Shown piece after piece: positions 50,870-60,842 of a DNA stretch of 64,000 bases (position 1 is its first letter; every line of letters starts with the position of its first letter). Both the position numbers and the translations under genes were made by a program. Origin of the DNA: Roseivirga sp. BDSF3-8 (GTDB lineage: Bacteria > Bacteroidota > Bacteroidia > Cytophagales > Cyclobacteriaceae). The stretch is taken from NCBI RefSeq assembly GCF_041449215.1, contig NZ_JBGNFV010000002.1, positions 1 through 64,000 on the forward strand, given 5' to 3'. A model generated the notes under the pieces. The model made no database searches. It had not been told where the DNA came from and saw only the letters and a list, made by a program, of their open reading frames with translations.

Positions 50870-52432
50870 TTACTTATTTGTCTCCTTGCTGTCCAGCAGA
50901 TGTGCCTTAAGCAATAGCCAGCTAAAGTCTGCAGATAGCTGACCGGTGGTCTCTTTCATGTCCAGTGACTTATACATGCCTGCACTTGAGTGGCAGCCCA
51001 TGCAGCTCTCCGTGCCGTAGATCACGATGGTACTGCTACCGCCTTCGGTAAGGTTCTGTGCCTGCTGGTTACCTTTCTGGAAGAAGGTTTCCATGCTCAT
51101 GTTCGTGAGGAAAGCAATATTAGGATCGCCTCCCGGCTTATTCAGTACGCCTTCCGGGATGTTATTCGGGTCGGCAGGTGGTACGCTCTGGTCCAGCGGA
51201 TACTGGGTGTCCACCAGGCGGAAATACTGCCAGGGGCTGTTCTGTGTGGCAAAGTAGGCCTGCATGGCACGGTTTACTTTCTCTACCCGTCGGGGTATGT
51301 CTATCATGCGCTTGGCCTGGGTCTTCAGTACACTACTTTCCTGGTAGTAAGTGGTGTCGTAGGCTTTTTTAGCTGCTTCACTGCTTATCAGTACATTCAC
51401 CGGGCATATCTCGCATGTAGGGTCAGTAAGGATAGGGTGGATATTTTGCTCTGTACCATTGACGATGGTGGAGTTTTCTTCCAGCAGGTCTATATGCTCA
51501 AAGGTAGACCACACCCACTGGCTGGCAGTCGCCGTCTTCTGGCTTATGTGCATGCCCACCAGCCCCAGCGTCACTTGCTTCCATCTATCATCGTTGCCGA
51601 TGGTATCATGAACCCATGACTCCATGGTGAGGTACCGCTCGCTGATGTCTTCCGGCATCATCACCTTCCAGGCCAGTTTTACCTCGATGGCGCCTTCGGT
51701 ATCGCCGCCGTATACCCCTTCGGTAAAGTCCAGGTTTTTACCGGGATTGTTTTTGATCCATTCTACCTGCCCGTTTACATTGTAGAGCTTATTGTCTACC
51801 ACATAGTCAAATTCCTCCTCATTCATCAGGATTTCGTAGTAGAGCACATTACCATTCTGGTCCCACACCGGGCCGGTAAAAGCCTGTGTTTCTTCATTGG
51901 CTACGTTACCGGGATGGTCTACGGCACTCGTGAGGTGGGCTATTCGGACATTTCTGCCTTTATCAGCGGCTGCCTGTGGCAGGGTGAGCAATTCGGCGGG
52001 TAGTCCGTCCGTGTCACGGGCGCTGCCCCAGGGTTCCGGTGCCTCCCCATTCTCCTGGTACACTTCATAGTACTCCTTCCAGGTAGTCCATGCAGGCAGG
52101 CCTTCGCTGGTTATAGAGGGCTGAGGGTTTCCCTGGGCATCCACAGGCCAGTTTATGGCGGCAAATGCCTGCCAGCTATAGATGTTGAAAACGACATTAA
52201 GCGAATCTATTTCCCCGGCATTTTTCAGGGCTTCCTGTGTGGCAGGGTTTACATCATGCGGTATGTCTGCGGTAAAGGTGGGTACCGTTATGCCCGGCAT
52301 ACCTGGCCATACTTCCGGCCCCGGTTCCAGGGGGGTGTCGGTAGAGCCGGTACCCGTATTACAGGCAGTAAATACTGCCAGGCCCAGCAGCATCAGGGCC
52401 GCTTTTTTTAAATGAGTAGATGATTTCAGCAT
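50870..52432 (-). CDS. Lipoprotein with C-terminal c-type heme motif
   Basis: From Met 52432 (MLKSSTHLKKAALMLLGLAV, lipobox FTAC, lipid Cys 24) the protein has 520 residues. One heme-binding motif, CMGCH (Cys 477, Cys 480, His 481), lies in the C-terminal 45 residues, and a second pair, TCEIC, at 340-343 lacks the His. The large N-terminal part (with SWQAFAAINWP and SEGLPAWTTWKEYYE) is not a standard cytochrome and may bind a substrate or partner. It starts 4 bases after the LodA-like gene, suggesting it takes electrons from the oxidase system at the envelope. The frame runs upstream to 52603 only as overlap with the LodA-like gene. Confidence 0.8.
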   Translation of the reverse strand: MLKSSTHLKKAALMLLGLAVFTACNTGTGSTDTPLEPGPEVWPGMPGITVPTFTADIPHDVNPATQEALKNAGEIDSLNVVFNIYSWQAFAAINWPVDAQGNPQPSITSEGLPAWTTWKEYYEVYQENGEAPEPWGSARDTDGLPAELLTLPQAAADKGRNVRIAHLTSAVDHPGNVANEETQAFTGPVWDQNGNVLYYEILMNEEEFDYVVDNKLYNVNGQVEWIKNNPGKNLDFTEGVYGGDTEGAIEVKLAWKVMMPEDISERYLTMESWVHDTIGNDDRWKQVTLGLVGMHISQKTATASQWVWSTFEHIDLLEENSTIVNGTEQNIHPILTDPTCEICPVNVLISSEAAKKAYDTTYYQESSVLKTQAKRMIDIPRRVEKVNRAMQAYFATQNSPWQYFRLVDTQYPLDQSVPPADPNNIPEGVLNKPGGDPNIAFLTNMSMETFFQKGNQQAQNLTEGGSSTIVIYGTESCMGCHSSAGMYKSLDMKETTGQLSADFSWLLLKAHLLDSKETNK

Positions 52433-52436
52433 GGTC

Positions 52437-54569
52437 TTATTTTTTAGATTTATCAGGTGTATTGGATAGTGCCGCCTGCCGCATGGCCTTGCCCGTATCC
52501 GTAAGCGGGTTGTGGTCGGCAAACTGTGTGAGGTTAGAGGGCTCCTCATCCGTAACGACGAAGCCAGGGCCATTTTTGTCGGTATTAGCCACCACAAAGC
52601 CAAGCTTGCTCCATTCGGTGACCATTTTCAGGTCTCCTGCTTTGTTTTGAGGAATACCAAGTGCCCAGTTCATCGGGGCGGGGTAGGTGTAGCCCTTCCC
52701 ATCCGCCTTGGTTTTGCGCAGCGTTACCTGCATGGGGCGGTGCACAGGCCACCACAGCGTGGGGTTGGTGCGGTTCATGTCTTCCAGCAGCTTGTCGCCT
52801 GTGCTGCCGGGGTATATCTGGTTCCAGTCCTCGTATGTGATGTCGATCAACTGGCTGGAGCACTCGTTAAAGTCCGACTGCCAGGGGAGGGCACTGTACT
52901 TGGTGAGGTCGCCCGGCTCCAGTCCATCGCTCAGTTTGTTCATAGGGGCAGGTTGCAGACTGGTTTCATTATATGATACCCCCGGGGTGGTGCCCACACT
53001 ATTGTTCTGCATACTGGGGCCGAAGTTGTCCGAGGCTTTCAGGCGGTAGGGAGCTTTGTATATCGCCGGATTACGTAGGATCCAGCACACCTCACCACCG
53101 GGGCAAAAGGCACCACCGAGCACATTTGCCAGTGAACCACGGTCCAGTTTCCGGCCGGCGTCTTCTGCGGCCGGTTCCTTTGTCACCCCTTCTTCCTTGT
53201 CATTAATGAACTTGCCCTCTGCCCACTGGGCCAGAATGAATAGCTGATAGTTGGTCATGCGCAGAAACTTACTGGGCAGGGTGTTGGTGATGGGATTATC
53301 ACCGGCCAGCATGGGCATCAGTGCCTGGTTAAAGGCGCGGTTAGAAGGAGGGGCTGAGCGATTGTAAAACTCATTCTCTTCGCCCGGCTGCCTCAGCACA
53401 TTATAGATGTACTCACGCATCGGCTTTGCCTTATCCGAGGGGTCGCCCATCATACTCAGGTCAAAGTTACCTCCCTGCCCGGTGTTATGGGGCTGGAAGC
53501 TCTGCCCGATAAAGGTGGTCACATACTGCATATTGAAGGGTCGTTCCAGTATGGGCCATATGTCCCTGTAAAAGAGGGGGTAGTAGTCAGGATTATAATA
53601 TTTGATCTCCCTGCGCCAGCGGAATAGTTCATCCGGTGTCTCAGGCGTTTCCGGATTATTCCAGTTACCGGTACCATAAATATGCGTGTCCGTAGCAAAG
53701 TAGCGCATCATCAGGTCATACACTACCTCGTCATAGGTGATCATGTCCATCAGTTCAGGTGCATAGCGCGGGTAGCCCGTAATGACCCAGGCAGGGTCTT
53801 CGAGCAGCAGGTAGCGGTATTGCTGGTCCAGCTCATCGTAGTACTTCAGCTTGGCATACACCGGACCGTCGGAGGTGTCGTCAAACCAGCCGTCATTATT
53901 CGCGTAGGTGGATATGGAGGGCTCGCCGAAGCCGCTTTTGAGGCTGCCGCTGCGTCCGTAGCCACCGAGGAAGATTAGCTCCTGGCTGTCATTGGACATC
54001 ATTTCACCCAGCGTGTCAATGCTATAGGGCTCCAGTGCGGGGGGAAAGGTCTGGCTGTAGAGCGGGTTTTCGCCTTTCGCAAAGGAAGCACGACGCTGGC
54101 CGGTGCAATTTATGGTTTGCGGCCCCGGGTCAATGATGAGTGCCTGGCGCTTGCCGGGGTCGGTGATGTGGGCATTACGCAGCGGATGATCCGGCGCATA
54201 GCCATGCTCACCTTCCAGTTGGGCAAACTCGTACCAGGCGGCCTTCTTATTGGCCGGGTAGGCTGTCCATTCTATATCCACCAGTTTGCCTTTGCTGCCG
54301 ATACCCTGTATGGTATCTCCTATCTTTAAGGGCCTGCCTTGGGGGTTATCGTTATCGTAAACCATTACCCGAAAGCGTGCTGCCTGGCGCCGTATGCGCC
54401 CCTGACTGTCTTTATAGGTATTTACTTTTTCACCGGTCGGATTGCCCTGTGGGTCGCATTCCAGGGGCACCTCACCCCCGCCGTCAGGGCTCAGGTAAAA
54501 AGAATCTGTACTGTCACCCACACGGGCTACGCCTATGGATGGGTGTATGCTATATGTTGTCATACTCAT
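52437..54569 (-). CDS. LodA/GoxA-like CTQ-dependent amine/amino-acid oxidase
   Basis: This 710-residue protein starts TTYSIHPSIGVARVGDS, the hallmark opening of LodA-family quinoproteins, and contains GGAFCPGGEVCW (Cys 489) and LPWQSDFNEC (Trp 563). In characterised members a Cys and a Trp in these two blocks are joined to form cysteine tryptophylquinone. Such enzymes oxidise the amino group of lysine, glycine or other amines to give aldehyde or ketoacid, ammonia and hydrogen peroxide; the LodA enzyme of Marinomonas is antimicrobial because of the peroxide. The substrate here is unknown. It has no signal peptide, as in LodA, which leaves the cell by another route. The gene is second in the operon, 14 bases after the tyrosinase-like gene. 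Confidence 0.88.
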   Translation of the reverse strand: MSMTTYSIHPSIGVARVGDSTDSFYLSPDGGGEVPLECDPQGNPTGEKVNTYKDSQGRIRRQAARFRVMVYDNDNPQGRPLKIGDTIQGIGSKGKLVDIEWTAYPANKKAAWYEFAQLEGEHGYAPDHPLRNAHITDPGKRQALIIDPGPQTINCTGQRRASFAKGENPLYSQTFPPALEPYSIDTLGEMMSNDSQELIFLGGYGRSGSLKSGFGEPSISTYANNDGWFDDTSDGPVYAKLKYYDELDQQYRYLLLEDPAWVITGYPRYAPELMDMITYDEVVYDLMMRYFATDTHIYGTGNWNNPETPETPDELFRWRREIKYYNPDYYPLFYRDIWPILERPFNMQYVTTFIGQSFQPHNTGQGGNFDLSMMGDPSDKAKPMREYIYNVLRQPGEENEFYNRSAPPSNRAFNQALMPMLAGDNPITNTLPSKFLRMTNYQLFILAQWAEGKFINDKEEGVTKEPAAEDAGRKLDRGSLANVLGGAFCPGGEVCWILRNPAIYKAPYRLKASDNFGPSMQNNSVGTTPGVSYNETSLQPAPMNKLSDGLEPGDLTKYSALPWQSDFNECSSQLIDITYEDWNQIYPGSTGDKLLEDMNRTNPTLWWPVHRPMQVTLRKTKADGKGYTYPAPMNWALGIPQNKAGDLKMVTEWSKLGFVVANTDKNGPGFVVTDEEPSNLTQFADHNPLTDTGKAMRQAALSNTPDKSKK

Positions 54570-54583
54570 AGTGATCGAATTTT

Positions 54584-56818
54584 TTAATCAAAGAAGCGGA
54601 GGCTTACCCCATCCATGTGGATTCCTTTCTCATAGTATTCACCGGCGGGTGTCATGGCTACTACCTGCACGCTGATGTCCTTTTCGGCTGCTCCGTTCAT
54701 TTCAGCCGCTATTTCCTTTACCGTTTCGGTGGCATCCAGTCGTATGTTAGACACGGAGTTGTGGTCCCGGCCCCGGAAGTCAAAAGGCCGCCTGGCCAGC
54801 AGTCCGCGAGGGTCGCAGTGGCCTTCGCCTCCTATGCAGGGCCCGTGGCCGAAGGTGGCAAAGGAACCCACCAGGTGCTTATGCGCCTGCCCGTTGGTAG
54901 CCTTTAATGCCGACTCGGGTGATGCCTCAGGGTGGTTTAGAAATACATAAATGAAGAGGCTGTCCACCTGCCGCTCCAGTCCGTGGATCATCACCTCTGC
55001 CCGCTGATGCTTTTTCAGCACGCTTGATTTTACGCCCACCTGCTGGCTGTTCATCTTCTGCAGGTTGCGGATGCCGGAGGTCTGGAAGAAGTGCGCGTCG
55101 GATACGTAGTCATAGCCGAGCTTGTGGTAATCCAGCATGTCTCTTACGGTAAAGTAAAAGGGTACCATCACGTCGCTCAGGTCGCTGGGGTTTACATCGG
55201 GATGGCGCTCCTGCCACTGCGCCCACATGCGGTCTACATTACTGTGGTGGCCCCAGAAGATGGGGTCGTAGGCCGCAAAAAGGTCGTTGAACATGTCCCC
55301 GTTTGCCGGTTCATTCGTAAAGCCGGTGAAGGTGTCAGGGTTAGCCCCTCCACTCCAGATGTGGCCGGTATTGTGCGGGTTCATGCTCAGCACGCCGAAA
55401 CTCTGGTTGGCCACGTGCCCGCCGCCAAAGTCGCGCCATCTTCCCAGTTGCATGATCTGCTCGATGTCCTCCGCACGGGGGTAGTGGTGGTGAAATTGGG
55501 CCAGCTCGTCATCCATTACCTGGGTGCCATCACTTTTATAGAACTGGGCCGGGTAGCGAAGTCTGTGGTAGAGAGGGTTTTCGGCTACCAGCGCTGTGTC
55601 TAGCTTATTTCGCCACTCGTATACGGTTTCATTGGCTGGTTTATCTGTCTGGCTGTAGGTAAGTCCGGCACCGCGATAAAGGGAGGTGCTGCTGTTAAAG
55701 TCTTTGCCCTGGTTCTTTTTCAGGTTGTCCAGGTACTCGGCAGGCATGCCTTGGCTTTCCATCTGGCTTATCAGGCTTTTGCTGATCATGCCCCGGTAGG
55801 GGGTGGGGATAGTACCGCATTTCTCATCCGGCTGCACGCGCCCCTCATTATAGGCGGGGTAGGTCCAGTCCCAGTAGGGGAGGGTTACCGATGGGTGGAT
55901 ATCCTGCAGGGCCTGCTCGAAGGTATAAAGGTAGGCGCGGTGCCATGGAAGGAACTGCTCCCAGCCGTGCTGGCAGGTGTCCCCGTGTATCTGTGCCCAG
56001 CTATGGTAGCTACGCTTATCGTTCGGGTATTCGTTCAGCTTCATGAGCTCCCCGAAGGCATAGCGGAGGTTCGCCAGCTCATCCGGCGTGAGGTTTTCGG
56101 CGTTCTTCCGCATCTTCAGCCCGCCCTGTCCGCTCTGCCAGTCGTTGAGGTTCGCATTTGAGGCCTTTATGGAATCGGCCCCGGTAGCTAGTTTATAAGT
56201 GTCAGAGGTGTTCTCCTGTCCCTTATTGCTTTCGGCATAGTCATCCCCGGGGCAGCCATCGTCTATCCACTGGCTGATGAAACGTATGTCGCTTTCAGCC
56301 ACAGTTTTACCACCCCACATCAGTTGGGGGTAGTGGGTATTGTCAAAGGGCCACTGCCCTCGCAGGCCACGTATCAGGCCTGAGGCATCTCCTCTGCCAG
56401 GCTGGTGTGATTCGGGGGCAGGAGCGGCCTCAGGTGTGGAGCCGCAGCAACTGCTTTCCTTTTTGGCAGGGGCAGGGTTCTCCGCTTTTTTGGAGCCACA
56501 GCAACTGCCCTCAGTGGGGCTGCCGGCACTTGTACTGCGTACGTCTCGGCGCAGGTCTGCCGGGCGGCGGCGCGCGGTTACCAGTTTTTGATAGTCATGA
56601 GGGGCAGGAGCATTTGCTGTAATGGCGTTTTCTTCTGCCGGTGCGATCATGCGTACTCCGGCTACTTCTACCTGCTTGAATGCCTCCAGCGGCAGTTGCC
56701 AGAACTTTCCTGCGCCATTGTATTGGGCCGCGCTACCATTATCAGCGTCGTCCAGTATGTGTTTTACGCGTGCATACCGGCTAAGGCCCTTTTCAGGGGT
56801 ATCGGGCTGGTCTGTCAT
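54584..56818 (-). CDS. Tyrosinase-like type-3 copper protein with Cys-rich N-terminus
   Basis: The 744-residue protein has a non-standard N-terminal part (1-260) with two CCGS motifs (Cys 106-107 and 124-125) and a segment with WIDDGCPGDD. The tyrosinase core follows. The copper A ligands are His 278 (IHGD), His 284 (CQHGW) and His 293 (PWHRA); copper B has His 482 and His 486 (HNTGH) and His 525 (GHHSNVDRMW). Cys 282 is two residues before His 284, the place of the Cys-His thioether bond in fungal tyrosinases. It should oxidise phenols to quinones. The C-terminal ~140 residues form an extra domain. No signal peptide is seen. It opens the operon. Confidence 0.86.
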   Translation of the reverse strand: MTDQPDTPEKGLSRYARVKHILDDADNGSAAQYNGAGKFWQLPLEAFKQVEVAGVRMIAPAEENAITANAPAPHDYQKLVTARRRPADLRRDVRSTSAGSPTEGSCCGSKKAENPAPAKKESSCCGSTPEAAPAPESHQPGRGDASGLIRGLRGQWPFDNTHYPQLMWGGKTVAESDIRFISQWIDDGCPGDDYAESNKGQENTSDTYKLATGADSIKASNANLNDWQSGQGGLKMRKNAENLTPDELANLRYAFGELMKLNEYPNDKRSYHSWAQIHGDTCQHGWEQFLPWHRAYLYTFEQALQDIHPSVTLPYWDWTYPAYNEGRVQPDEKCGTIPTPYRGMISKSLISQMESQGMPAEYLDNLKKNQGKDFNSSTSLYRGAGLTYSQTDKPANETVYEWRNKLDTALVAENPLYHRLRYPAQFYKSDGTQVMDDELAQFHHHYPRAEDIEQIMQLGRWRDFGGGHVANQSFGVLSMNPHNTGHIWSGGANPDTFTGFTNEPANGDMFNDLFAAYDPIFWGHHSNVDRMWAQWQERHPDVNPSDLSDVMVPFYFTVRDMLDYHKLGYDYVSDAHFFQTSGIRNLQKMNSQQVGVKSSVLKKHQRAEVMIHGLERQVDSLFIYVFLNHPEASPESALKATNGQAHKHLVGSFATFGHGPCIGGEGHCDPRGLLARRPFDFRGRDHNSVSNIRLDATETVKEIAAEMNGAAEKDISVQVVAMTPAGEYYEKGIHMDGVSLRFFD

Positions 56819-57024
56819 CTTATTCCTTCGTTAGTGATTTGGGCACATCTATTTCATCTGTGCGTTTACTGTCCTCTTTATGGGACAGAGAAGGCAAACG
56901 TAATGGCAGCTGCCGGATTTTTTTTGCCCTTCAGGCCCGGATGTTGCTCCTGATTAGCTCATGGTTATGATTGCCAGATTTTTACGGGTTAAAATGACTG
57001 CATGGGGCCAGGGGAGGACTCTGG

Positions 57025-60000
57025 CTATTCCCTGATCCTTTTTTCTATTATCAATTGATAGACGCAAGGGATAACTATGAGGTTGAGGAAGGTGGCGGTG
57101 AGCAATCCTCCCAGTATAACGACAGCCATAGGGCTCTGTATCTCGTTGCCCGGTTCACTGCCTTTCAGGGCCAGTGGGATAAGGGCGAACCCTGTGGTGA
57201 AGGCGGTCATAAGTATAGGATTGAGCCGGTCTCTGGCACCGGCGAGCATAAGCTGCCCTCCCGCAAGTCCTTCTTTCCGCAGGTCTTCATAGCGCGAAAC
57301 GAGCAGGATGCCATTTCGCGTAGCGATACCAAACAGGCTGATGAAGCCTATAGTGGCGGCAATACTGATGATGCCGGATGTGAAGTAGACGATCATGATG
57401 CCTCCGATAAGGGCGAGGGGAAGGTTGAGCAGAACGATGAAAGCAAGCCTGACATCTCTAAACTCAAGGTAGAGCAGGAGGTAAATGAGTAGTATGGCTA
57501 GTACGGCCGTGAGCAGGAGCATTTGCGAAGCCTTCGCCTCGCTTTCAAACTGCCCGCCATATTCTATCCGGTACCCTTCCGGCATGTCGATAGTGCCTGA
57601 TACTACCTCCTGAATCTCATTGACCACGCCGCGAAGGTCACGGTTCTGTACATTAGCGGCTACCACGATCTTGCGCTGCACATTCTCACGGCTTATGGTG
57701 TTGGGGCTGCTTACGGACTGTACGTTGGCCAGTTCGGTGAGTGGAGCCATGCTGCCGTTTGGCAAGGTGATAAGTGCATGGCTTATGTTGCGGATGGAAT
57801 TGCGCGATTCAGGGCGGAACCTGACTATCAGGTCGAAATACTTCTGCCCCTCGTAGATCTCCCCGGCTTTCTCCCCGGCAAATGCCACATCTACCTGGTG
57901 CATGAGGTCCCCCACGGTCATGCCATGGGCCGCAAGCATGTGCCTCCTGGGAGTGATGCGCAACTGGGGCACTTCTATTTGCTGGTCTACCGCTACGTCT
58001 GCTATGCCTTCGATGGGGGTGATGGTGTTCTCTATGCTTTTTCCCAGCTCGAAAAGCTTTTGCAGGTCATCACCAAATACTTTGATAGCTATGTTAGCGC
58101 GCGTACCGGACAGCATGTGATCTATCCTGTGGGCAATGGGCTGCCCCAGGCTAATATTGATGCCGGGTACAGTGCTGAGTTTGGTCCGGACCTCTTTAAA
58201 GAACTGCTCTTTTGTCTTGTCTTCCAGGGTAAAGGGCACGTCTATTTCGGCTGCATTTACTCCCTGGGCATGCTCGTCCAGTTCAGCCCGGCCGGTGCGT
58301 CGGGTCACTACCTCTACTTCGGACATTTCCAGGAGGATTTCCTCCACCATCTTGCCGGCCTTATTACTTTCTTCAATGGACATGCCCGGTATACCTACGG
58401 CACTTATGACCAGGGAGCCTTCATTAAACTCGGGCAGGAAGCTCCGGCCTAGCTGGGTAAAGAGGATCAGGCTGACTCCGAATGCTATGAGGGTGAGGCC
58501 AATGACCGTTTTTGGGAAACGCAGTACATAATGTAGTACCCGCCCATAATGTTTTTGCAGCCACCGTTCTACGCGGGTGCCTCCGGCCTTTTGGCTTAAC
58601 TTCTTCCTGCTTTTGAGCAGGTATGAGCATAAGACCGGCGTCACGGTCACGGCCACCAGTAGTGAGGTAAGTACTGAGGTAATAAAGGCCACCCCAAGAG
58701 GCCTGAGCAGACGGCCTTCCATGCCGCTCAGGAAGAAGAGGGGAACAAATGAAACAATGATGATGAGGGTGGCGATGATGATGGAACTGCGTATCTCTAC
58801 ACTCGCCTCGCGCACCACGGTGAGCACCGGCTGCCGTGTGGCTTTTGGCTTACGTATGTTTTCGCGCAGGCGCTTGTATACATTTTCCACATCAATGATG
58901 GCATCATCCACCAGGGCGCCTATGGCAATGGCCATGCCTCCCAGGCTCATGGTGTTGATGGTGTAGCCTAATAGCTTAAGGACAATGACGGATACGAGCA
59001 GTGAGACGGGGATGGCAATAAGGGAGATAAGGGTGGTGCGCCAGTTCATCAGGAAAATGAATAGCACGATGATGACGAAAAAAGCCCCTTCCAGCAGGGT
59101 CTGGTTCAGGTTATCTATCGATGCTTCAATAAAGTCTGCCTGTCTGAAAATGTGGCTTTCTATATGCACCCTGCCGGGGAGGGTCTTTTGCAAATCGGCG
59201 AGGGCGGCATCCAGCCGTTCGGTCAGGTCCAGGGTGTTTACATCAGGCTGTTTGGATATGGTGAGGATCACGGCGGGGGAGGCATTCAGTGAACCGTCGC
59301 CGATCTTATCCGCAGCGCCTACCTTTACCTGGGCCACCTCACGCAGTTTGACTACGCCGTCATCCGTCTGCCTTACGACGGCCTCTCCAAGCTCCTCTAT
59401 TGAGTAAGCACGGCCGCTTCCTTTTACCAGGTATTGATTGCCATATTGATTAAGGAACCCGCCGGGAGCATTTACATTAGCTGCCTGCACCTTTTTCAGC
59501 AGTTCGCCGAGGCTTATGTTATGATACCTCAGCTTTTCAGGATGTGCCAGCACCTGGTATTGCTTGTATTCACCGCCAATGACCACTACGTTGGCAATAC
59601 CACCTATGGCTTTTACTCTTGGTCTGATGGTCCAGTCGGCCAGGGTTCGTAGCTCCATAGGGCTCAGGCTATCAGAGCTGAGGCCCAGCAGCATGACTTC
59701 CCCCATAATAGAGGAGATGGGGGCCAGGATGGGGTGCTGACCTCTGAGGGCAGGTTTTCCTGCACCAGCGGGATACGCTCGCTTACTATCTGCCGGGCCC
59801 GGTAGATGTCGGTGCCCCACTCAAACTCCACCCACACAATAGAAATACCTGCTGCGGAGGACGAACGGATGCGCCGTACGTTTGGCGAGCCGTTCATGGC
59901 AGTCTCGAGTTGGTAAGTGACTAGTCTTTCCACTTCCTCAGACTCCAGGCCGTGGGCTTCCGTCAATATGGTGACGGTAGGGGCGGTGAGGTCAGGAAAT

Positions 60001-60113
60001 ACATCCACGTTCATCTCCCGCGCGAGATAAAGCCCTGCCACACTTAACAGTACTGCCCCCAGCAAGACCATTATGCGATTTTGTAAGGATGCAGCGAGTA
60101 TTTTATTTAACAT
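57025..60113 (-). pseudogene. CusA/CzcA-type RND metal efflux pump gene, frameshifted
   Basis: The 5' part (from 60113) reads MLNKILAASLQNRIMVLLGA and DVFPDLTAPTVTILTEAHGL through IYRARQIVSERIPLVQENLP; the 3' part continues as ILAPISSIMGEVMLLGL to the stop at 57025. The frames part in a C run (GGGG at 59731-59734 on the plus strand); one extra base there gives an unbroken 1029-residue protein. Family features include GALVDDAIIDVENVYKR and 12 membrane helices, consistent with proton-driven export of heavy-metal cations. The downstream piece can be read from an internal start, but without the first helix it should not work. The change may also be a sequencing error. Confidence 0.8.
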
Positions 60114-60194
60114 GTGAAATTTAAGTTTTTAGTGCTTAGTTGTTTGAGGTTTGTCCCAACTGTCAATTTGTAACCCGGCATTCTCAATTCTCCC

Positions 60195-60478
60195 ATCTCT
60201 GTACTTATTTAGTTTTTAGTTTTAAGTGCTTAGTGTTTAGTTGATGGTGCGATACCCTGACTCAAAACTCATAACTCAACACTCAAAACTTTCCCGTCAC
60301 TGTACTTATTTAGTTTTTAGTTATGAGTGCTTAGTGTTTAGTTGGTGCTGCTGTACCTCAACTCAAAACTCACAACTCAACACTGAAAACTTTCCCATCC
60401 TTGTGCTTGGTTAGTATTTAGTTGGTGCTGCGGTACCCCAACTCATTCCCCACCATTCAAAACTTTCAATTCAAAACT
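60195..60478. repeat. Array of 101-bp repeats next to the four-helix-bundle gene
   Basis: Two units of exactly 101 bp (60195-60295 and 60296-60396) and a third, eroded one (60397 to about 60478) share the order CTGTACTTATTTAGTTTTTA, GTGCTTAGTGTTTAGTTG, then ACTCAAAACTCAYAACTCAA, ending in AACTTTCC. The two halves are imperfect inverted repeats of each other, so each unit can fold into a long hairpin. A partial piece lies at about 60120-60150. The stop codon of the gene at 60471 falls in a TTTTGA word of the third unit. Confidence 0.8.
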
Positions 60479-60839
60479 TCTTTCCATTTTTCAATTCACT
60501 CTGTGTGGTCTTGACGATAGAGGTGAGCAGGCGGATGAGCTCATCGCAGGCTTCCATTTCAATCGTAAAATCATAGGTGACAAGCTGACTTTTCTGAAGT
60601 AAAAAGAGCCAGTATTTTGATTCACGGGCTTCTTTAGATGAGATAGACATTTTAGCCAGAAAGTCTTTTCTGCTTTGACCGGCCAGCGCTTCCGATATAT
60701 TTGCGCCTATAGAGGTGCCACTACGTAGCAATTGCTTTGACAGGACATACTCCTTCTGCGCTTTGCATAACTTATAGAGCTCTATGATCTGCAAAGCGAA
60801 TAGTATGGCTTTTTCCTCTACAATGCTTTTCCCTTTCAT
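60471..60839 (-). CDS. Four-helix-bundle (S23/bAvd-like) protein
   Basis: The 122-residue all-helical protein matches the family first known from 23S rRNA intervening sequences and similar to the Avd accessory of diversity-generating retroelements. Key blocks are LRSGTSIGANISEA, SRKDFLAKMSISSKEARESKYWL and ELIRLLTSIVKTTQ. Such proteins form pentameric, nucleic-acid-binding barrels in the Avd case; for stand-alone genes no role is proven. No reverse transcriptase is in the window. It sits inside the metal efflux operon, bounded on both sides by copies of the same repeat, which suggests that it arrived there as a unit. Confidence 0.88.
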   Translation of the reverse strand: MKGKSIVEEKAILFALQIIELYKLCKAQKEYVLSKQLLRSGTSIGANISEALAGQSRKDFLAKMSISSKEARESKYWLFLLQKSQLVTYDFTIEMEACDELIRLLTSIVKTTQSELKNGKKF

Positions 60840-60842
60840 TTA

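Noticed and set aside
60471-60839. Diversity-generating retroelement
   Set aside because: Only the Avd-like helix-bundle gene is present; there is no reverse transcriptase and no template/variable repeat pair with adenine-specific differences.
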